Origin: Myxococcota bacterium
Lineage (GTDB): Bacteria > Myxococcota_A > UBA796 > CAJQPC01
DNA: 61,514 nucleotides
Direction: 5' to 3'
NCBI GenBank assembly: GCA_023150845.1
Contig: JAKLKD010000010.1
Location: 1 to 61,514 of the forward strand
The first letter of the stretch is position 1; the number at the start of each line of letters is the position of its first letter. Of this stretch, positions 44,461 through 52,411 are shown piece after piece. The notes beneath the pieces were generated by a model. It saw only the letters and a list, made by a program, of their open reading frames with translations, had not been told where the DNA came from and ran no database searches. The position numbers and the translations under genes are program-made.

Positions 44461-46266
44461 TCAGTCCTCTAAGCTGAGCACGGCCAAGAAGGCCGTCTGG
44501 GGGATCTCCACCGCCCCGACGGACTTCATGCGCTTCTTTCCTTCTTTCTGGCGCTCAAGGAGCTTCCGTTTGCGGGAGATGTCGCCGCCGTAACACTTCG
44601 CCGTGACGTCCTTACGAAGAGCCTTCACGTTGGTGCGGGCGATGACCTTGGCGCCGATGGCCGCCTGGATGGCCACGTCGAACATCTGCCGCGGGATGTG
44701 ATCCTTGAGCTTGCTCGTCAACATCTGGCCGGTGCGGAGGCTCACGGCGCGGTGGCAGATCGTCGAGAGCGCGTCGACGGGATCGCCGTTGAGCAGCACG
44801 TCGAGCTTCACGAGATCCGCCTCCTCCCAGCGCAAGACCTCGTAGTCCATCGAGGCGTAGCCGCGGCTGAGGCTCTTGAGCTTGTCGAAGAAGTCGAAGA
44901 CGACCTCAGCGTAGGGGATCTCGTAGGTGAGGATGCTGCGGCCGGGGCTCGGCACCTCAAAGGCCATCTGCACGCCGCGGCGGTCCTGGCAGAGCTTCAT
45001 CACGCCGCCCAAGAACTCATCCGGGGTGTGGATGACCACCTTAGAGATGGGCTCCTGGATCGCGTCCACCTCAGCGATGGGCGGGAGCTGGGAGGGCGAA
45101 TGAATCTCCAGCGCCTTGCCCTTCTTGGTCGTGACCTTGTAGACCACCGACGGCGCGGTGACGATGAGGTCGAGGTTGTACTCCCGCTCCAGGCGCTCCT
45201 GCACGATCTCCATGTGGAGGAGGCCCAAGAAGCCGAGCCGGAAGCCGAAGCCCAGGGCGTCGGAGGTCTCGGGCTCCCAAGAGAACGAAGAGTCGTTCAG
45301 GGAGAGCTTCTCCAAGGCGTCGCGCAGGTTCGCGTAGTCCGCGGATTCCGTGGGGTAGATCCCCGCGAAGACCATCGGCTTCGACTCCTTGAAGCCCGGC
45401 AGAGGCTCGGTGGCCGGGTTGCGGAAGGTCGTGACCGTGTCACCCACCCGGGCGTCCGCCAAGGACTTGATGTTCGCGACGATGAAGCCCACCTCCCCCG
45501 CGCAGAGCTCGTCCCGGGGGCGGCCCTCGGGAGCGAACACGCCGAGCTGGGTGCACTCATGCACCGCGCCCGTCGCCATGAGCTTGATGCGGTCGCCCTT
45601 GGCGAGCCGCCCGGCCTTCACCCGCACGAGCACGACGACGCCGACGTAGGTGTCGAACCAGGAGTCGATCACCAAGGCCTGCAAGGGCGCGTCACGCTCA
45701 CCCACAGGCGGCGGGATCATCGCGACGATCGTCTCCAGCAGCTCATCGATGCCCACGCCGGTCTTCGCGGAGACCATGCAGGTGTGGGTGATGTCGAGGC
45801 CGATGCCGCTCTCAAGCTGCTCCAGCACCCGCTCGGGGTTGGAGCTCGGCAGATCGACCTTGTTGATGACCGGGATGATCTCGAGGTTGTGCTCAAGGGC
45901 GAGGTAGACGTTCGCTAAGGTCTGCGCCTCCACCCCTTGGGTGGCGTCTACGACGAGCAGCACGCCCTCACAGGCCGACAACGACCGGCTCACCTCGTAC
46001 CCGAAGTCGACGTGTCCTGGGGTGTCGATGAGGTTCAGGGCGTAGAGCGTGCCGTCTTTGCCGACGTAGGGCAGCACGCAGGTCTGGGCCTTGATCGTGA
46101 TGCCGCGCTCACGCTCGATGTCCATCTTGTCGAGGTACTGCGCCTTCATCTCCCGGGCGGTCAACGCGCCTGTACGCTCGATGAGGCGGTCGGCGAGGGT
46201 GGACTTGCCGTGGTCGATGTGGGCGATGATCGCGAAGTTGCGGATGAGCGCGACAGGATGGCTCAT
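44461..46266 (-). CDS. lepA: Elongation factor 4 (LepA)
   Basis: A 601-residue membrane-associated ribosomal GTPase. The G-domain has [20 protein letters not shown] (P-loop), [16 protein letters not shown] (G3) and [12 protein letters not shown] (G4). Domain II, the EF-G III-like and V-like domains follow, and the LepA-specific C-terminal domain carries [20 protein letters not shown] and the basic tail [16 protein letters not shown]. Length is the usual 600. It precedes the small membrane gene. The start ATG has GAGGA upstream, and there is no obvious alternative. Confidence 0.98.
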   Translation of the reverse strand: MSHPVALIRNFAIIAHIDHGKSTLADRLIERTGALTAREMKAQYLDKMDIERERGITIKAQTCVLPYVGKDGTLYALNLIDTPGHVDFGYEVSRSLSACEGVLLVVDATQGVEAQTLANVYLALEHNLEIIPVINKVDLPSSNPERVLEQLESGIGLDITHTCMVSAKTGVGIDELLETIVAMIPPPVGERDAPLQALVIDSWFDTYVGVVVLVRVKAGRLAKGDRIKLMATGAVHECTQLGVFAPEGRPRDELCAGEVGFIVANIKSLADARVGDTVTTFRNPATEPLPGFKESKPMVFAGIYPTESADYANLRDALEKLSLNDSSFSWEPETSDALGFGFRLGFLGLLHMEIVQERLEREYNLDLIVTAPSVVYKVTTKKGKALEIHSPSQLPPIAEVDAIQEPISKVVIHTPDEFLGGVMKLCQDRRGVQMAFEVPSPGRSILTYEIPYAEVVFDFFDKLKSLSRGYASMDYEVLRWEEADLVKLDVLLNGDPVDALSTICHRAVSLRTGQMLTSKLKDHIPRQMFDVAIQAAIGAKVIARTNVKALRKDVTAKCYGGDISRKRKLLERQKEGKKRMKSVGAVEIPQTAFLAVLSLED

Positions 46267-46297
46267 GAGTCCTCAGCGCGCGGCGGCGCGGGGTCGG

Positions 46298-47614
46298 TCA
46301 GGGATTCGAGGGGCGAGGGCGCCCAATCCCCGTGTAGCGGAGCCCGTGGCCCTCGACCACCTCTGGCTCCCAGATGTTGCGTCCATCAAACACGTCACGG
46401 CCCCGAAGCGCCGCGGCGACGGCGTCCCAGTCCGGGGCGCGGAACTCGTTCCACTCGGTCACGAGCACCACGGCGTCGGCGCCCTGGATCGCCTCCAAGG
46501 CCGTCGTGGCGTAGGTGACCCGGTCGCCCAAGGATCGTTTGGCCTCGTGCATGGCCTCGGGGTCGTACACGACGATCTCCGCGCCCGCGGCGAGGAGCTG
46601 CTCGATGATGACGAGCGCCGGGGCCTCCCGCATGTCGTCGGTCTGGGGCTTAAAGGCGAGGCCCCAGATGCCGATCCGGCGGCCCCCAAGATCCTCGCCG
46701 AGCCGCGAGAGCACCTTCTGGCCCACCACCTTCTTCTGGGCCTCGTTCACCGCGTGCACGGCGTCGAGGATCTGCAGGGGCATGCCCGCGTCCGCCGCGG
46801 TGGACATGAGCGCCTGGACGTCCTTCGGGAAGCAGGAGCCGCCGTAGCCCGCGCCGGGGAAGAAGAAGCGCAGGCCGATGCGGGAGTCGGAGCCCGCGCC
46901 GCGGCGAACGGCGTCGACGTCGGCGCCGACGAGCTCACAGAGCCGGGCGAGCTCGTTGATGAAGGAGATGCGCGTCGCCAAGAAGGCGTTGGCCGCGTAC
47001 TTACACAGCTCCGCCGAGCGGTTGTCCATGAAGAGGATCGGCTTCCCGGTGCGCACGAGCGGGCTGTAGATCTCGTGCATCACCTTGCGAGTGCCCTCGT
47101 CGCGGCAGCCGACGACGATGCGGTCGGGGCGCATGAAGTCCTCGATCGCCGCGCCCTCCTTCAAGAACTCGGGGTTCGAGACGACGTCGAAGCCCAGCGT
47201 GGTGTGCTGGGAGAGCACCTCACGGACCCGATCCGCCGTGCCCACGGGCACCGTGGACTTGATGACGACGGTGGTGTGGCGCTCCATGGCCAGGGCGATC
47301 ATGCGGGCCACGGCGAAGACGCCGGAGAGATCCGCCGAGCCGTCGGCGGCGGGGGGCGTGCCGACGGCGATGTAGACGACCTCCGCCCGGCGGACCGACG
47401 CCACGCCATCGGTGGTGAACTCCAGGCGGCCCTCACGCACGTTCCGGTGGATGAGGTGATCGAGGCCGGGCTCGTAGATGGGGACCTCGCCCCTGAGCAG
47501 GCGGTCGATCTTGTTGACGTCGGAGTCGACGCAGATGATCGAGTGGCCCATGTCCGCGAGGCAGGTGCCCGCGACGAGTCCGACATAGCCCGTGCCTACA
47601 ACGCAGATCTTCAT
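46298..47614 (-). CDS. ugd: UDP-glucose/UDP-GlcNAc-type 6-dehydrogenase
   Basis: A 438-residue NAD+-dependent sugar-nucleotide dehydrogenase, oxidising UDP-glucose (or a relative) to the uronic acid in two steps. The NAD-binding KICVVGTGYVGLVAGTCLAD opens it. The catalytic Cys is in YGGSCFPKDVQALMS (about 262), preceded by ANAFLATRISFINELAR. The C-terminal UDP-binding domain has GLAFKPQTDDMREAPALVII. The ATG at 47614 begins exactly at the NAD motif and has GGGAG six bases upstream, so the longer frame is rejected. Distinguishing UDP-Glc from UDP-ManNAc dehydrogenase is not certain, but the motif set favours Ugd. Confidence 0.94.
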   Translation of the reverse strand: MKICVVGTGYVGLVAGTCLADMGHSIICVDSDVNKIDRLLRGEVPIYEPGLDHLIHRNVREGRLEFTTDGVASVRRAEVVYIAVGTPPAADGSADLSGVFAVARMIALAMERHTTVVIKSTVPVGTADRVREVLSQHTTLGFDVVSNPEFLKEGAAIEDFMRPDRIVVGCRDEGTRKVMHEIYSPLVRTGKPILFMDNRSAELCKYAANAFLATRISFINELARLCELVGADVDAVRRGAGSDSRIGLRFFFPGAGYGGSCFPKDVQALMSTAADAGMPLQILDAVHAVNEAQKKVVGQKVLSRLGEDLGGRRIGIWGLAFKPQTDDMREAPALVIIEQLLAAGAEIVVYDPEAMHEAKRSLGDRVTYATTALEAIQGADAVVLVTEWNEFRAPDWDAVAAALRGRDVFDGRNIWEPEVVEGHGLRYTGIGRPRPSNP

Positions 47615-47736
47615 GAGCGTCTCCCGAACGGTTTGGTCGAGCGCGACCGATGTAACGCATGGGACGCCAGATCGCGCGCCGCGGATCACCCGAGTTGACC
47701 GGCCTCGTCGCCGCGGCCCCCAAGGCCCCCAAACGC

Positions 47737-47764
47737 TTGACACCGCGCGGCGCCGTGCTAAACA
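47737..47764 (+). promoter_or_regulatory. Sigma-70 promoter of rpsT
   Basis: TTGACA and TAAACA are separated by 16 bases, about 90 bases upstream of the rpsT start. The -35 box is a perfect consensus. Confidence 0.75.
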
Positions 47765-47851
47765 AAAGCCCCGTTCAGGATGCGCAGTCCCTCTCTGCGT
47801 ATCCCTCTGACCTCGACCTCATCAGACCCTTCGTCCTCTCGGGAGCCAGCC

Positions 47852-48127
47852 TTGGCCAACCATGCCAGCGCCATCAAGCGGATGCGCCAGAGCCAGAAGC
47901 GCCGCCTCTACAACCGTCACTACCGCGCTGGGATGCGCACCCAGATCAAGAAGGTTCGCGCCGCCGTCGCCGCTGGCAACGTCGAGACCGCCACCTCTGA
48001 GCTGAACGCCGCGGTGTCGATCATCCAGCGCCTCGCGGGCAAGAAGGTGCTGCACCGCCGCAACGCCTCGCGCCGCGTCGCTCGCCTCTACAAGGCCGTC
48101 AACGGCCTCAAGGCCTCGGCCTCCTGA
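47852..48127 (+). CDS. rpsT: 30S ribosomal protein S20
   Basis: A 91-residue S20, which binds 16S rRNA in the small subunit. The start MANHASAIKRMRQSQKRRLY and the helical repeat continuing to LAGKKVLHRRNASRRVARLY are typical. Translation begins at TTG, as in E. coli rpsT, with GGGAG six bases before it. Upstream ATG codons in the same frame encode an unrelated Ser/Pro-rich stretch. It has its own TTGACA promoter and a strong terminator, so it is monocistronic. Its neighbour, converging from the right, is holA, a frequent partner. Confidence 0.96.
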   Translation: MANHASAIKRMRQSQKRRLYNRHYRAGMRTQIKKVRAAVAAGNVETATSELNAAVSIIQRLAGKKVLHRRNASRRVARLYKAVNGLKASAS

Positions 48128-48171
48128 CCGTTCGCCCCTCCTGGGGCGGCGCCTGAAGCCCTCGCTTGAAG

Positions 48172-48206
48172 CACCCTGCCACAGCCGTGGCGGGGTGTTT
48201 TGTTTT
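48172..48206 (+). terminator. Rho-independent terminator of rpsT
   Basis: CACCCTGCCAC pairs with GTGGCGGGGTG around a short loop (one internal mismatch) and is followed by TTTTGTTTT. It lies 44 bases after the rpsT stop. Confidence 0.9.
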
Positions 48207-48227
48207 GGCATCACCCGCGTCTGCGCC

Positions 48228-49238
48228 TCAGATGTGGTTCGCCCGCCGCGCCAAGAGCCGCAGGAGCAGGCCCTCAAACACGCGGCGATCCCCCGCCCGG
48301 TGGGAGTTCATGTCTTGGTTGGCCGCGGCGAGGCGCTCCAAGACTTCAGCGGTGCCGATGGGGCTCTCCCGCAGCGCGCGCTCGGCCTTCTCCCGCTTCC
48401 AGGGCGGCATCTTCACCGCGTCCCCGCCGCCGGTGCGCATGGAGTGCTGCAGGCTGAGGAGCTGGCGGAGCTGCCAGGCGATCATCGCCATGAGCCGGTG
48501 GGACTCGCCGCCCTTCTTTGCGTCCATGAGGCGCAGGCAGGTGGCCAAGGCGTGATCCGCGTCCCGGGCGACGACGGCGTCGGTGAGATCCCAGATCTGG
48601 GCCTCGGCGAGCAGGCTGCAGACCTCGCCGAGCACGGCCTCGTCGAGCCTCCCCTGCCCGCCCAGGTACATGCAGGCCTTCTCGATCTCTAGGCGGAGCT
48701 GGCCGAGGTCTTTGCCCACCAGCTCGACGAGCAGGGTGGCCTCCCGGCGGTCCAGCGCGCAGCCGAGGCTCCGGGCGGTCTCGATGGCGAAGGCGACGGG
48801 ATCCTGATCCTTCGCGCGGTACCGCACGAGCACCCCGTCGCTCTTGAGCAGGGCCTCGACACGTTTCTGGGGATCTTTGCCGTCGCCAGCCTTGGCGAAG
48901 CCCGAGCCGAAGATGCCGAGCACGGTGCTCGGCGAGGGGCTCTCTAGGTACCGCAAGAGCGCGTCGATGAGCGCAGGCGGGGCCTCGTGTACGTCGCGCA
49001 GGATCACCACACGACGGGCGCTCATCATCGGCAAGGTGCGGGCCACGCTGAGCGCCTCGGCGGCGGACTCCTCCCCGGCGCGGGCGACGCTCAGGTTGAA
49101 GGCCGCCATGACGCCTTCAGTGGCCTTGGCGGTGAGGCGCTCCTCGGCCTGCTTCACGAGCAGAGCCTCGTCACCGAGCACGACGTACACGGGCTTGAGG
49201 CCCGCCTGGAGCGCCTGGTCGAGAGGGTCTTGGGCCAT
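48228..49238 (-). CDS. holA: DNA polymerase III subunit delta
   Basis: A 336-residue clamp-loader delta subunit that opens the beta clamp. The N-terminal AAA+-like domain starts LKPVYVVLGDEALLVKQAEE. The family hallmark RRVVILRDVHEAPPALIDAL and the PSPSTVLGIFG strand follow. Domain II has ELVGKDLGQLRLEIEKAC, and the helical collar domain ends near GDRRVFEGLLLRLLARR. It lacks a P-loop, as expected for delta. The ATG at 49238 is preferred over GTG 49247 as the more usual start. It lies 36 bases after lptE, the same order as in other Gram-negative bacteria. Confidence 0.93.
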   Translation of the reverse strand: MAQDPLDQALQAGLKPVYVVLGDEALLVKQAEERLTAKATEGVMAAFNLSVARAGEESAAEALSVARTLPMMSARRVVILRDVHEAPPALIDALLRYLESPSPSTVLGIFGSGFAKAGDGKDPQKRVEALLKSDGVLVRYRAKDQDPVAFAIETARSLGCALDRREATLLVELVGKDLGQLRLEIEKACMYLGGQGRLDEAVLGEVCSLLAEAQIWDLTDAVVARDADHALATCLRLMDAKKGGESHRLMAMIAWQLRQLLSLQHSMRTGGGDAVKMPPWKREKAERALRESPIGTAEVLERLAAANQDMNSHRAGDRRVFEGLLLRLLARRANHI

Positions 49239-49274
49239 CGGGATCACCGCGCGGGTCGAGGGCGAGCCAAAGGT

Positions 49275-49808
49275 CTAACGCGCTGACGTGGACTCGGCGG
49301 CGGTCAGGGCGGAGATCCCCTCGCTGAGCAGGCGGCGGAGCGCGCGCTCAGCGGCGGCGGCCCGAGCGGCCTCGGTGGTGAGGGGATCGTCCGCGGCCAA
49401 GGCGTAGGGCTCCTCGGCCCGACCCTCCCAGCGCCGCGGCGGCGCGCTGTCGAGGCGCAGCGCCACCCGCACCGTCACCGCGCTCACCCCGCCGCCCACG
49501 GTGAGCGCCCGGGCGTCTACGGCGCTGAGCTCGACGTGCAGGGCGGGCCCCTCGGCGCCGGTCAGCTCGGTGAGCGCCGCGGCGGCGGCCTCGGCGAGCC
49601 AAGGCTCCGGGGTGAGGATCACGAGCTCACCGGCGCTCACGGCCGCGGCCGGGGGTCGGCCGAGCTGCAAGCCGCAGGCGGTCAGACCCAAGGCGGCGGC
49701 GACCCCGAGCGTGATCAAGGCGGCGCGGAGGCCCCGTCGTGGCGGCCCGCTGGCGCGGAGAACGCGCCATGTCGGGGCGCTCTGGGGGCTTTGGGCCGAG
49801 GTGGGCAT
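49275..49808 (-). CDS. lptE: LPS-assembly lipoprotein LptE-like
   Basis: A 177-residue outer-membrane lipoprotein. The signal segment RRGLRAALITLGVAAALGL ends with the lipobox LTAC, followed by GLQLG, which resembles the LptE start CGFHLRG. The C-terminal YALAADDPLTTEAARAAAAE then ALRRLLSEGISALTA is the LptE closing helix pattern. LptE plugs the LptD barrel that inserts lipopolysaccharide. Sequence similarity within the family is low, so the call rests largely on this pattern and on position directly before holA, as in E. coli. The residues before the signal segment make the start slightly uncertain. Confidence 0.75.
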   Translation of the reverse strand: MPTSAQSPQSAPTWRVLRASGPPRRGLRAALITLGVAAALGLTACGLQLGRPPAAAVSAGELVILTPEPWLAEAAAAALTELTGAEGPALHVELSAVDARALTVGGGVSAVTVRVALRLDSAPPRRWEGRAEEPYALAADDPLTTEAARAAAAERALRRLLSEGISALTAAESTSAR

Positions 49809-49895
49809 AGGCGCTCAGGTCGAGAGAGAGCGGCGCAAGAGGCGCGGCGCCGGGGCGCGCGGACGCGGCTTGGCGGGGCCGAGGGCGCGTAAGGA

Positions 49896-49922
49896 TTGAC
49901 AGTGCCCACGATCCCGTAGAAG
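49896..49922 (+). promoter_or_regulatory. Possible promoter of the beta-barrel gene
   Basis: A perfect TTGACA is followed 15 bases later by TAGAAG, 29 bases before the ATG at 49951. The -10 box and spacing are imperfect. Confidence 0.45.
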
Positions 49923-49950
49923 ATCGGGGCTCCCTGCCTCGGAGTATCCC

Positions 49951-50766
49951 ATGCTCACCCTCCTCGCCTCATTGACTGTGGCCCACGCCGCCGAGCCCAT
50001 CGCCGCCGAGCCCATCGCCGCCGAGCCCGCCGCGGACACGGCCGCCGCCCAGCCCGTCGAGGCCGAGGCGGACGACGCCCTCGCTGGGGACGCCCTCGCC
50101 CAGTCCACGGAGACCGCGCCGACCCCGGCGCCCTCCTCCACCCAGCCCGTGCGCGCCCGGCCCTACCTCATGGAGGTCAACGTCCGCGGCCGTTACCTCG
50201 GCGTGCCGGCCTCACTCTTCGACATCTGGTACTACAACGACACCGACGACGGCGGCACCCACCTGCCCCGCCCCCAGGCCCGCGCCTGGTCCGTCGGCCT
50301 TGAGTACGTCGTCAAGAACGACACCCAGAACGGCGTCTTCTACTTCGACTACGTCGGGAACCTCATGGAGGGCGGCTACTGGGACGACCGTGAGGATCCG
50401 CCGGACTACTTCGACGGCGACTACGTCGTGCCCGACCGGCTGAGCCTGCTCACCTTGGGCGCGGACTACTACTACGAGCTGCACGCGACGCAGTGGCTCT
50501 CGTTCATGTTCGGCGCTGGCCTGGGCGTGGCGGTCGTCACCGGCAACCTCCAGAAGTGGGACGGCGATGACGGCGTTCCTTCCTACGAGATCTACGCCCA
50601 GCGCCCCGACGACCCGGACGACGTGATCGCGATCCCCAAGGTGCTCCCCGTCGTGGACATCAACGCGGCCATCAAGTTTGACATCAACCACCGGGCGAAC
50701 ATCCGCCTGGAGGGTGGGTTCCACAACCTGCTCTACACCGGCGCGGCGGTCGGCATCATCTTCTGA
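49951..50766 (+). CDS. Outer-membrane beta-barrel protein
   Basis: A 271-residue protein with a short signal peptide (MLTLLASLTVAHA). A low-complexity AEPIAAEPIAAEPA linker and an acidic/Pro-rich stretch extend to about 70. The rest alternates hydrophobic and aromatic residues in strands (YLMEVNVRGRYLGVPASLFD, VPDRLSLLTLGADYYYELHA, LSFMFGAGLGVAVVTGNLQ), and the last residue is Phe (GAAVGIIF), the BAM recognition signature of barrel proteins. Acidic loops (DDRE, DDPDDV) could bind calcium. No specific family is recognised. A TTGACA element lies upstream, and the gene stands alone before rpsU. Confidence 0.85.
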   Translation: MLTLLASLTVAHAAEPIAAEPIAAEPAADTAAAQPVEAEADDALAGDALAQSTETAPTPAPSSTQPVRARPYLMEVNVRGRYLGVPASLFDIWYYNDTDDGGTHLPRPQARAWSVGLEYVVKNDTQNGVFYFDYVGNLMEGGYWDDREDPPDYFDGDYVVPDRLSLLTLGADYYYELHATQWLSFMFGAGLGVAVVTGNLQKWDGDDGVPSYEIYAQRPDDPDDVIAIPKVLPVVDINAAIKFDINHRANIRLEGGFHNLLYTGAAVGIIF

Positions 50767-50829
50767 GCGCAGCGCCGCCCGCACGATGGATCTCCGCGTG
50801 GATCCGAGGGGTATCGCTGTGGCGCGTCT

Positions 50830-50850
50830 GGGGAGGTGATGTTAACCTCC
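50830..50850. other. Inverted repeat in the rpsU leader
   Basis: GGGAGGT and ACCTCCC form a perfect seven-base stem around GATGTTA, 62 bases before the rpsU start. Neither arm overlaps the ribosome site, and no U-tract follows. It may be a leader structure or the terminator of the upstream gene. Confidence 0.45.
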
Positions 50851-50911
50851 CAGGTCTTCAACCATTCCCAGCGCGCAAAGCGCGTCATTTCCATCGGTTC
50901 AGGAGTCGTCG

Positions 50912-51133
50912 TTGATTCAGGTCACCGTCCGCGAGAACGAGCCCTTCGAGAAGGCCCTCCGCCGCTTCCGCCGCAAGGTTGAGCGCGAGGGTATCCGCAA
51001 GGACATCAAGAAGAACAGCGTCTACCTGAAGCCCGGTGAGCGCCGTCGCCTCAAGCAGCGCCTCGCGGAGAAGCGTCGCCGGAAGGCCGCTCGTCGCGCC
51101 GCCCGTCGTGGTGGCCCCGGTCGCGGCCGCTAG
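50912..51133 (+). CDS. rpsU: 30S ribosomal protein S21
   Basis: A 73-residue S21, the small basic protein near the anti-Shine-Dalgarno region. MIQVTVRENEPFEKALRRFR matches the family start, and the Arg/Lys-rich C-terminus (AEKRRRKAARRAARRGG) is typical. Initiation is at TTG with AGGAG six bases upstream. The gene is not followed by dnaG or rpoD as in E. coli. A terminator follows 30 bases after the stop, so it is monocistronic here. Confidence 0.95.
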   Translation: MIQVTVRENEPFEKALRRFRRKVEREGIRKDIKKNSVYLKPGERRRLKQRLAEKRRRKAARRAARRGGPGRGR

Positions 51134-51162
51134 GCTCGCTCGGGCGTCTTCGCTACAACATC

Positions 51163-51190
51163 AGGCCCCATCTCGGGGCCTTTGTTGTTC
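51163..51190 (+). terminator. Rho-independent terminator of rpsU
   Basis: AGGCCCC and GGGGCCT pair around a five-base loop and are followed by TTGTTGTT. Confidence 0.85.
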
Positions 51191-51207
51191 CTTGGGCACC
51201 GGAGCCT

Positions 51208-52095
51208 TCAGGGGCGGCGACCTGACAGATCACCCTCGTCGAGGCTCAACAGCGCCTCCTCGGCCTTACGCCTCGCCGCGGCGTTCTCTAAGGCCCAGGG
51301 CCCGTCCCGGGGCGGCGCGCGCTCCGCGAGGGCCTGCAGGGCCGTCCGAGCGGCCTCGACGCCTTGCTCTTGGTGGATGAGCAGGCGCGCCTCGTCGAGC
51401 TCCAGGAGCCACAGCCCTGGCTCCAGGGCGCGGGCGGCGCGCAGGCGCTCCGCGGCGGCGGTGAGGTCCCGGGAGAGGGGCTGCGGGCGCAGCAGCGTGG
51501 CCATGCTCACGCCCCAGGTGGCGGTCCAGCTCGGTCGGGTGTCCTGGCGCCGCTGCAGCCCGGCGGCGATCACCGAGAGCTCCTCCAGCTCGACGGCCCC
51601 GGCCACCCCACGCAGCTCCACCCAGCGCAGCCCGGCGACGAGGGCCTCCTCCGCGCAGGGCCAGAACGGCGGCGTGAGCTGCATGACGGCCTTCTGGTTG
51701 ACCTGACCGCCCCGCCCGTCGAGGCGCGCGGCGTAGCCCGAGTTGAGCAGCATGCAGCGGTAGGCGAACTCCCGGGCCTGGAGGTGATCCCGGGCCCGGT
51801 CGTCCCCCTCGGCGTACCCGATCGCCCGGGCGTTGTAGGCGCGGGCGAGGCGCGCGAGCACCGTCGGGCGCTCGGGCTCCAGCGCCTGGGCGTCGAGGTA
51901 GGCCTCAATGGCGCTGTTGAGGGTGTCTAGCCCCTCCGCGCGCCGGTCAAAACGTTCATCCCCCGTCGCCAAGGCCAGCTCAACCGGGGTCGGGCCCTTG
52001 TCGCGCCACCCGAGGCAGCCCCCCAGGCAGAGGAGCACCAGGGCGATCGCGCCGCGCGCCAAAGAGAGGGCCGCCCTGTTCTCGCCTGACCGCAC
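51208..52095 (-). CDS. Lipoprotein with TPR/TatT-like helical repeats
   Basis: A 295-residue predicted lipoprotein. The signal peptide NRAALSLARGAIALVLLCL ends with the lipobox LGGC. The mature part is all helical, with TPR-like units: AIEAYLDAQALEPERPTVLA (about 66-85), a middle region with CAEEALVAGLRWVELRGV, and LRAARALEPGLWLLELDEAR. This layout resembles TatT (TP0956), the T component of TRAP transporters, although no TRAP genes are nearby, so the match is weak. The GTG at 52095 was chosen because AGGAG lies five bases upstream and it begins just before the signal. It is divergent from tRNA-Leu. Confidence 0.78.
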   Translation of the reverse strand: MRSGENRAALSLARGAIALVLLCLGGCLGWRDKGPTPVELALATGDERFDRRAEGLDTLNSAIEAYLDAQALEPERPTVLARLARAYNARAIGYAEGDDRARDHLQAREFAYRCMLLNSGYAARLDGRGGQVNQKAVMQLTPPFWPCAEEALVAGLRWVELRGVAGAVELEELSVIAAGLQRRQDTRPSWTATWGVSMATLLRPQPLSRDLTAAAERLRAARALEPGLWLLELDEARLLIHQEQGVEAARTALQALAERAPPRDGPWALENAAARRKAEEALLSLDEGDLSGRRP

Positions 52096-52129
52096 GGGGG
52101 CTCCTTTTGTTGGCGCCTCACGCGCCAGC

Positions 52130-52159
52130 TTGCCTTGGGTTGTACCACCAAGGTATAAA
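52130..52159 (+). promoter_or_regulatory. Probable promoter of tRNA-Leu
   Basis: TTGCCT and TATAAA with an 18-base spacer end about 58 bases before the mature tRNA, leaving a short 5' leader for RNase P. The -10 box matches TATAAT at five of six positions. Confidence 0.6.
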
Positions 52160-52217
52160 CAGCAGGTCCTGGGCGCGTCCACTCACTTTGGCGCCGTACA
52201 GGACACGCTCTGTGCGT

Positions 52218-52301
52218 GCCCGGGTGGTGGAATGGTAGACACAGGGGACTTAAAATCCCTTGCCCTTCACGGGCGTGTGGGTTCGACTCCCACTCTGGGC
52301 A
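52218..52301 (+). tRNA. tRNA-Leu (UAA)
   Basis: An 84-base cloverleaf. Acceptor GCCCGGG pairs with TCTGGGC (two G-U pairs), discriminator A. The anticodon loop CTTAAAA carries TAA, reading Leu codons UUA and UUG. A long class II variable arm (GCCC-TTCAC-GGGC) identifies a Leu-type tRNA. The T-arm has GTGGG-TTCGACT-CCCAC. The 3' CCA is not encoded, because the next bases are TCC, so it needs a CCA-adding enzyme. Confidence 0.97.
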
Positions 52302-52311
52302 TCCCCCCTCG

Positions 52312-52340
52312 TTGACAGTAGACTCACGCGGATCTACGGT
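52312..52340 (+). promoter_or_regulatory. Predicted promoter of the DnaK-like gene
   Basis: TTGACA and TACGGT are spaced by 17 bases and lie 72 bases before the ATG. The -35 is consensus and the -10 weaker. No CIRCE element is visible. Confidence 0.55.
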
Positions 52341-52411
52341 ATCAATGGCGCCTCGGCGCACCGCCGGGATCTCCTGAACCCAAGCGGACTCTCTTGGAGT
52401 CGGAACGCTCG

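Noticed and set aside
52302-52411. CIRCE element before the DnaK-like gene
   Set aside because: No TTAGCACTC-N9-GAGTGCTAA-like sequence is present; only a housekeeping-type promoter is seen.
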